A stretch of DNA of 64,000 nt from Clostridia bacterium (lineage in GTDB: Bacteria > Bacillota > Clostridia > Oscillospirales > Acutalibacteraceae), in NCBI GenBank assembly GCA_017624675.1, contig JAGAMO010000009.1:124001-188000 (forward strand). The letters run 5' to 3'. Positions within the stretch are counted from its first letter, which is position 1. Every line of letters starts with the position of its first letter. The notes below the pieces were generated by a model. That model was not told the DNA's origin, did no database searches, and was given only the letters and a program-made list of their open reading frames with translations. The position numbers were made by a program, and so were the translations under genes. Below, one piece after another: positions 60,525 through 64,000 of the stretch.

Positions 60525-61376
60525 TTAGTTTCCTCCGTTATCTTTAGTACCCAAAACGCATCTTCCAATGCCGTTCAGGTCATTTTTTATTTTAACATTA
60601 AAGCCGTTTGCTTTGAGAAGATTTGCAACTTTTTCGGCTTGTTTAAAGCCAACCTCAAAACAAAAACTGCCATTTTCTTTTAAAATACTGGTATAATTCT
60701 CAATTATCGCCTTGTAAAACTCTAGACCGTCATCCTGGGCAAAAAGGGCGGTTTCGGGCTCGAATTTAACCTCGGGTGAGCAGTATTTCATCTCTTCCTC
60801 AGAGATATAAGGCGGATTGCTTACAATTAAATCAAAGCTCTCATCTTCAAATTGGGGCTTTTCGAAAATATCGCCCTTTAAAGCCACCGCTTTCGATTTG
60901 TTTAGTTCAATGTTTTCCTTTGCATATCTTAAAGCCTCGTCATACTTTTCAAGCAAGGTAACCTCACTGTCACTCTTTTCAAGGTCGAGTGTTATTCCAA
61001 TGCAACCGCTTCCCGCACAAAGGTCGAGAATTTTCGGGGCATTAATATCTTTCACTTGCTCGAGGGCGGCTTCAACCACTGTTTCGGTATCGGCACGGGG
61101 GATTAACACACCCACGCCAACCTTAAAATTTCTGCCGTAAAAATCCCAATTGCCAAATATATACTGCAATGGGTAATGCACCTCGCGTTGATGCACTATT
61201 GCAACCAGATTATTTTCCTGAAACTCTGTCAAAGGCTTGTTATAATCGGTCAAAATCTGCGTCGGGGTAAAGCCTGTTATGTGCATTATAATCTGCTTTG
61301 CCTCAAAAACAAAGTCCTTGACACCCGCCGCCTCCAACTTCTTTTTTGTAGAGTTATACGCTTCAAATATCGTCAT
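60525..61376 (-). CDS. prmC: Peptide chain release factor N5-glutamine methyltransferase
   Basis: 283 residues. [20 protein letters not shown] (SAM motif I) and [16 protein letters not shown] (NPPY motif binding the GGQ Gln). It methylates RF1/RF2. ATG 61376 (MTIFEAYNS) overlaps the DUF1385 stop by 14 bases and has GAGGAAG upstream; the open frame to 61421 is an extension. prfA, the usual neighbour, is not nearby. Confidence 0.93.
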   Translation of the reverse strand: MTIFEAYNSTKKKLEAAGVKDFVFEAKQIIMHITGFTPTQILTDYNKPLTEFQENNLVAIVHQREVHYPLQYIFGNWDFYGRNFKVGVGVLIPRADTETVVEAALEQVKDINAPKILDLCAGSGCIGITLDLEKSDSEVTLLEKYDEALRYAKENIELNKSKAVALKGDIFEKPQFEDESFDLIVSNPPYISEEEMKYCSPEVKFEPETALFAQDDGLEFYKAIIENYTSILKENGSFCFEVGFKQAEKVANLLKANGFNVKIKNDLNGIGRCVLGTKDNGGN

Positions 61377-62316
61377 TCTTTTCTTCCTCGGTGTTACAAG
61401 CGTTAAGCGCCGCAATAGCAATTTCTATCATACCGTCATCAGGCTCTTTGGTGGTAATTCTTTGCAACCAAAGCCCCGGTGCCGAAATAATTTTTGTGAT
61501 TATGTTATCATATCTGCCGCAAAGCTTTAAAACTTCATAACCCACACCGCAGGTTAAAGGAATAAGTAGAATCTTAACGGCAATCCAAAGTGCTGCCGAA
61601 TCGTAAACACCCTTGAATAAAATCTGCACTATGGTTGAAATTATAACACTTATTAAAATCATAAGTATCATAAAAGAGGTGCCGCAACGAGGGTGAAAAC
61701 GCTTTTGCTTTCTTACATTTTCAACTGTCAAGGGCAAACCCTTTTCAAAACAGAAAATTGTTTTATGTTCTGCGCCGTGGTACATAAAGGTGCGTTTAAT
61801 ATCACTCATAAAGGAAACGCCCCAAACATACAAAACGAAAACGGCAAGTTTTATAAATTGTTCGATAAAGGAACGGCCAACCGCCGAAAACTCAGTTCTA
61901 AATAGCCACTGCAAACCGCCAACAATGTAACGGGGAAGTGCGGTAAACAAAACAAGTGCCAACAAAACACCGAGTACCGCAGCCACAACCATAACAATGC
62001 TCATCAGAAGGCTTTGTTTTTTCTCGTCTTTTTCGGTTTTAGACTCGTCCTCCAAATCGGTAAAGCCCGACTTTTCAGCCGAGAGCATAAGCGCCTTGTA
62101 GCCATTTATCATAGATTCGGCAAAAGCAACCACACCTCTGATAACGGGTACTGAAAAAAGTTTGCACTTTTTCCTTAAATTCAGTTCCTTTACATCGCAA
62201 AGGTCTATTTCTCCCTCTTTTGTTCTAACCGCCATTGCGGTTTTATTGGGAGATTTCATCATAATTCCCTCTATCAGCGCCTGACCGCCGATAGAAGTAT
62301 ATTTGCATTTACTCAT
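61363..62316 (-). CDS. DUF1385 (YqhQ-like) membrane protein
   Basis: 317 residues with about four or five TM helices. TSIGGQALIEGIMMKSPNKTAMAVRT at the N-terminus and YHGAEHKTIFCFEKGLPLTVENVRKQKRFHPRCGTSFMILMI are the DUF1385 blocks. Function unknown; this gene commonly precedes prmC/prfA in Clostridia, as here. It overlaps the histidine-kinase stop by 8 bases. Confidence 0.9.
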   Translation of the reverse strand: MSKCKYTSIGGQALIEGIMMKSPNKTAMAVRTKEGEIDLCDVKELNLRKKCKLFSVPVIRGVVAFAESMINGYKALMLSAEKSGFTDLEDESKTEKDEKKQSLLMSIVMVVAAVLGVLLALVLFTALPRYIVGGLQWLFRTEFSAVGRSFIEQFIKLAVFVLYVWGVSFMSDIKRTFMYHGAEHKTIFCFEKGLPLTVENVRKQKRFHPRCGTSFMILMILISVIISTIVQILFKGVYDSAALWIAVKILLIPLTCGVGYEVLKLCGRYDNIITKIISAPGLWLQRITTKEPDDGMIEIAIAALNACNTEEEKNDDI

Positions 62317-63802
62317 TTGTTTCCTCGCTTGAATTTTCGCTTAAAGCGTTAAGCTCTATTGTTTCGCCCTCGTAAGGTTTTTCCTCCTCGGGAGGCTCAT
62401 ATAAAGGCAGTACTATCGTAACGGTAGTTCCTGCACCCTCGATACTTTCAATAAACAAAAGTCCCGAATGCTGTTTTATAATTTCATCGGCAACCGCAAG
62501 ACCTATACCCGAGCCTCGCACAGTTTTGTTTGCTTTATAAAACTTTTCTTTGACTCTATCAATATCCTGTTCTGGTATTCCCACACCCGTATCTTTAACA
62601 GTTATTCGCACACAACCTTCTTCGGTGGTTTGGGTTATAAGCACCTGACCGCCGCTCTCGGTGTATTTTACCGCATTGTCAATAATGTTTATAAATACCT
62701 GCTTTAGGCGGTCTTGGTCACCCAAAACCTCTAGCTCGTCTAAATAGGAATTGCATATAAAATCAATGCCGTTCTGACGGGCAAGTTCGGCATACATATC
62801 TGCCGATTCTTCCAAAATTCTTGTAACATTTAAGGGTGCGGCATTAACCTGAAGTCTGCCCGTTTCCATACGGGAGAAGTCAAGCAACTCTTCAACAAGA
62901 CCCGAAAGTCGGTTGGCTTCACTAAGCACAACATCAAGACCGCAGCTTACAAGCTCATCATCGGTGCCAAGGCTCATTTTTGCCGTCTCGCCCCAACCTC
63001 TGATTGCGGTTAGCGGAGTTCTAAGCTCGTGTGAAACCGAGGATATAAAGTCATTTTTAAGGTTTTGTGCCGCCTGTAATTCTGACGCCATATAGTTTAT
63101 CGATTCGCCAAGTTCACCGATTTCGTCGTCCTTGCCGATTTCAATTCTCGATTCAAAGTCACCCATGGCAATTTTTCTTGCCATATTTCCAACAGCCTTT
63201 ATAGGCTTTACAATAGATTTTATGAAATAAAGACCCGAAAGGCCGAAAATAACCAAAACGCCGAATGATGTAAGCACCGACATACCCGTAAACATATTAC
63301 ACATTCTATTTACGGCTTTAAGGGAAACTATCCATCTATAAACCCCAATCAGATTTCTCGTGCTGTCATACAAAGGGGTTGAACAAACCAAAATTTGTTC
63401 GCCGTCTGCAGTTTCGGTTTTTACTGTTTGCGGTTTTTGGGTTTGGATAGCCCTCTCGTAATCGGGTATTTTGTCTTCTTCAAGCTGGAAGCCTGTAGTT
63501 GAAACCACCATTTCGCCGTCATGGTCGAAAACCTGCACCTCGATTTTTGTTTTATATTTAAAATTTCCTGCAATCTCTATTGCCGAATCTTTAAAATTTT
63601 GCCTTGTGGCGCCCTCTAAAACATAAAACTCATAAGCATAGTCATTAGCCAAAGACTCAATTCTTTCATAATAAACCGAGCGGAAGATTATAGAGAAAGC
63701 AAATGCCGCAACGGTAACAAAAACCGCAACAATTAAAAATACATTTAAAAACCAACGAGCGGTTATGCCTTTAAGATTAATTTTGTTCAATAACTTTAAC
63801 AT
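62309..63802 (-). CDS. Sensor histidine kinase of a WalK/PhoR-like two-component system
   Basis: 497 residues: TM1 (about 20-42), extracellular sensor (about 43-172), TM2 (about 173-195), HAMP, HisKA (FISSVSHELRTPLTAIRGW, phospho-His), HATPase_c (N box FINIIDNAVKYT, G1 DTGVGIP, G2 GSGIGLAVADEI). The architecture is that of WalK/PhoR/ResE-like kinases without a PAS domain. It pairs with the OmpR-type regulator directly upstream. The signal is unknown. Confidence 0.9.
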   Translation of the reverse strand: MLKLLNKINLKGITARWFLNVFLIVAVFVTVAAFAFSIIFRSVYYERIESLANDYAYEFYVLEGATRQNFKDSAIEIAGNFKYKTKIEVQVFDHDGEMVVSTTGFQLEEDKIPDYERAIQTQKPQTVKTETADGEQILVCSTPLYDSTRNLIGVYRWIVSLKAVNRMCNMFTGMSVLTSFGVLVIFGLSGLYFIKSIVKPIKAVGNMARKIAMGDFESRIEIGKDDEIGELGESINYMASELQAAQNLKNDFISSVSHELRTPLTAIRGWGETAKMSLGTDDELVSCGLDVVLSEANRLSGLVEELLDFSRMETGRLQVNAAPLNVTRILEESADMYAELARQNGIDFICNSYLDELEVLGDQDRLKQVFINIIDNAVKYTESGGQVLITQTTEEGCVRITVKDTGVGIPEQDIDRVKEKFYKANKTVRGSGIGLAVADEIIKQHSGLLFIESIEGAGTTVTIVLPLYEPPEEEKPYEGETIELNALSENSSEETNE

Positions 63803-63834
63803 TGCTTTCTCCTTTCTATAAATTTTCTAGAGTT

Positions 63835-64000
63835 TTAATTTGTATTCCACTTATAACCCATACCCCAAACTGTCATTAAATGGCGGGGTTCAGATGGGTT
63901 GTCCTCCACCTTTTTGCGAAGACGGCGGATGTTAACATCAACAATTTTTTCTTCGCCGAAATAGTTTGTTCCCCAAACCTTGTTGAGAATATCGGTGCGG
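63835..64000 (-). CDS. OmpR/PhoB-type response regulator (partial, N-terminus off the window)
   Basis: The last 54 residues are present, ending RRLRKKVEDNPSEPRHLMTV-WGMGYKWNTN. They form the winged-helix output domain of OmpR-family regulators, with the RxLRKK recognition helix and the terminal GxGYxW. It lies 32 bases before the histidine kinase, forming one two-component operon. The receiver domain is outside the window, so the system cannot be named. Confidence 0.9.
   Translation of the reverse strand, partial: RTDILNKVWGTNYFGEEKIVDVNIRRLRKKVEDNPSEPRHLMTVWGMGYKWNTN

Overview
The window looks like a chromosomal segment of an anaerobic, endospore-forming member of the class Clostridia, probably near the Oscillospirales/Oscillospiraceae. 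This is an inference from gene content and not a taxonomic assignment. The supporting evidence is the Firmicutes gene order rimP-nusA-ylxR-ylxQ-infB-rbfA-nrnA-truB-ribF, a SpoIVB sporulation protease, an FtsK/SpoIIIE translocase, an LtaS-type sulfatase, T-box and THF riboswitch leaders, and many consensus sigma-A promoters (TTGACA-N17-TATAAT type) with AGGAGG ribosome sites. No prophage, insertion sequence, transposase or CRISPR array was seen; most of the window is core genome.

Layout. 1-5071 (minus): ltaS-like sulfatase, Nudix, LOG-family, phosphopantetheinyl transferase and prfC (cut by the window edge), tightly overlapping. 5181-7065 (minus): rpsB-tsf with promoter, structured leader and terminator. 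7081-7390: a gene-free cluster of inverted repeats. 7402-10208: yerC-methyltransferase, a LytTR regulator whose phosphoacceptor Asp is replaced by Glu, and a small sigma factor coupled to a 54-residue protein. 10223-14473: gdhA, mnmA and an ACT/UPF0210 pair. 14474-15366: the first short-hairpin array, tRNA-Gly fragments, tRNA-Gly(TCC), and a T-box leader. 15403-21394: the T-box operon. 21441-29444 (minus): a Gld-type ABC/DUF4340 module, then tex-EamA. 29577-31107: spoIVB and a second short-hairpin array. 31118-42318 (minus): the nusA-infB operon running into ribF, ftsK and a ComEC-like hydrolase. 42326-47027: DUF4380, tmcAL, ackA and a galactokinase-like kinase. 47069-47717: a small divergent SLOG (DUF2493)/XRE module with its own operators. 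47747-52252: uvrC, tcdA, THF-riboswitch-folT, CLC channel. 52269-64000 (minus): at least 14 packed genes from a two-component system through recA, rimO, cysE-cysS to plsC.

Most interesting. (i) The T-box operon encodes a LeuA homologue that has lost the catalytic Arg and all metal ligands but keeps the LeuA regulatory domain. It is followed by a rare-looking fusion of a xylose-isomerase-like TIM barrel to an acyl-CoA/AMP ligase, an amidohydrolase and an O-acetylhomoserine sulfhydrylase-like enzyme. The best reading of the specifier is CTC (Leu). No leuB, leuC or leuD is present, so this is not the standard leucine operon and its pathway is unknown. (ii) Two intergenic arrays of tiny perfect hairpins share one architecture: arms that differ from hairpin to hairpin, 3-4 nt loops, and an invariant 8-9 nt linker that switches orientation at the centre. 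The linker is TATGTAATC in one array and GTGATATT in the other, and both arrays sit between convergent genes. (iii) Smaller leads are the SLOG/XRE module, the sigma factor with a ribosome-site-sequestering hairpin and a coupled lysin-repeat-like peptide, and the phosphomimetic-looking LytTR regulator.

Start codons were re-chosen from ribosome sites, overlaps and promoters where the longest open frame was implausible (nusA, mnmA, ackA, tmcAL, folT, recA, prmC, uvrC, DUF4340, LytTR, spoIVB and the SLOG gene). Family names rest on recalled motifs; no database search was possible.
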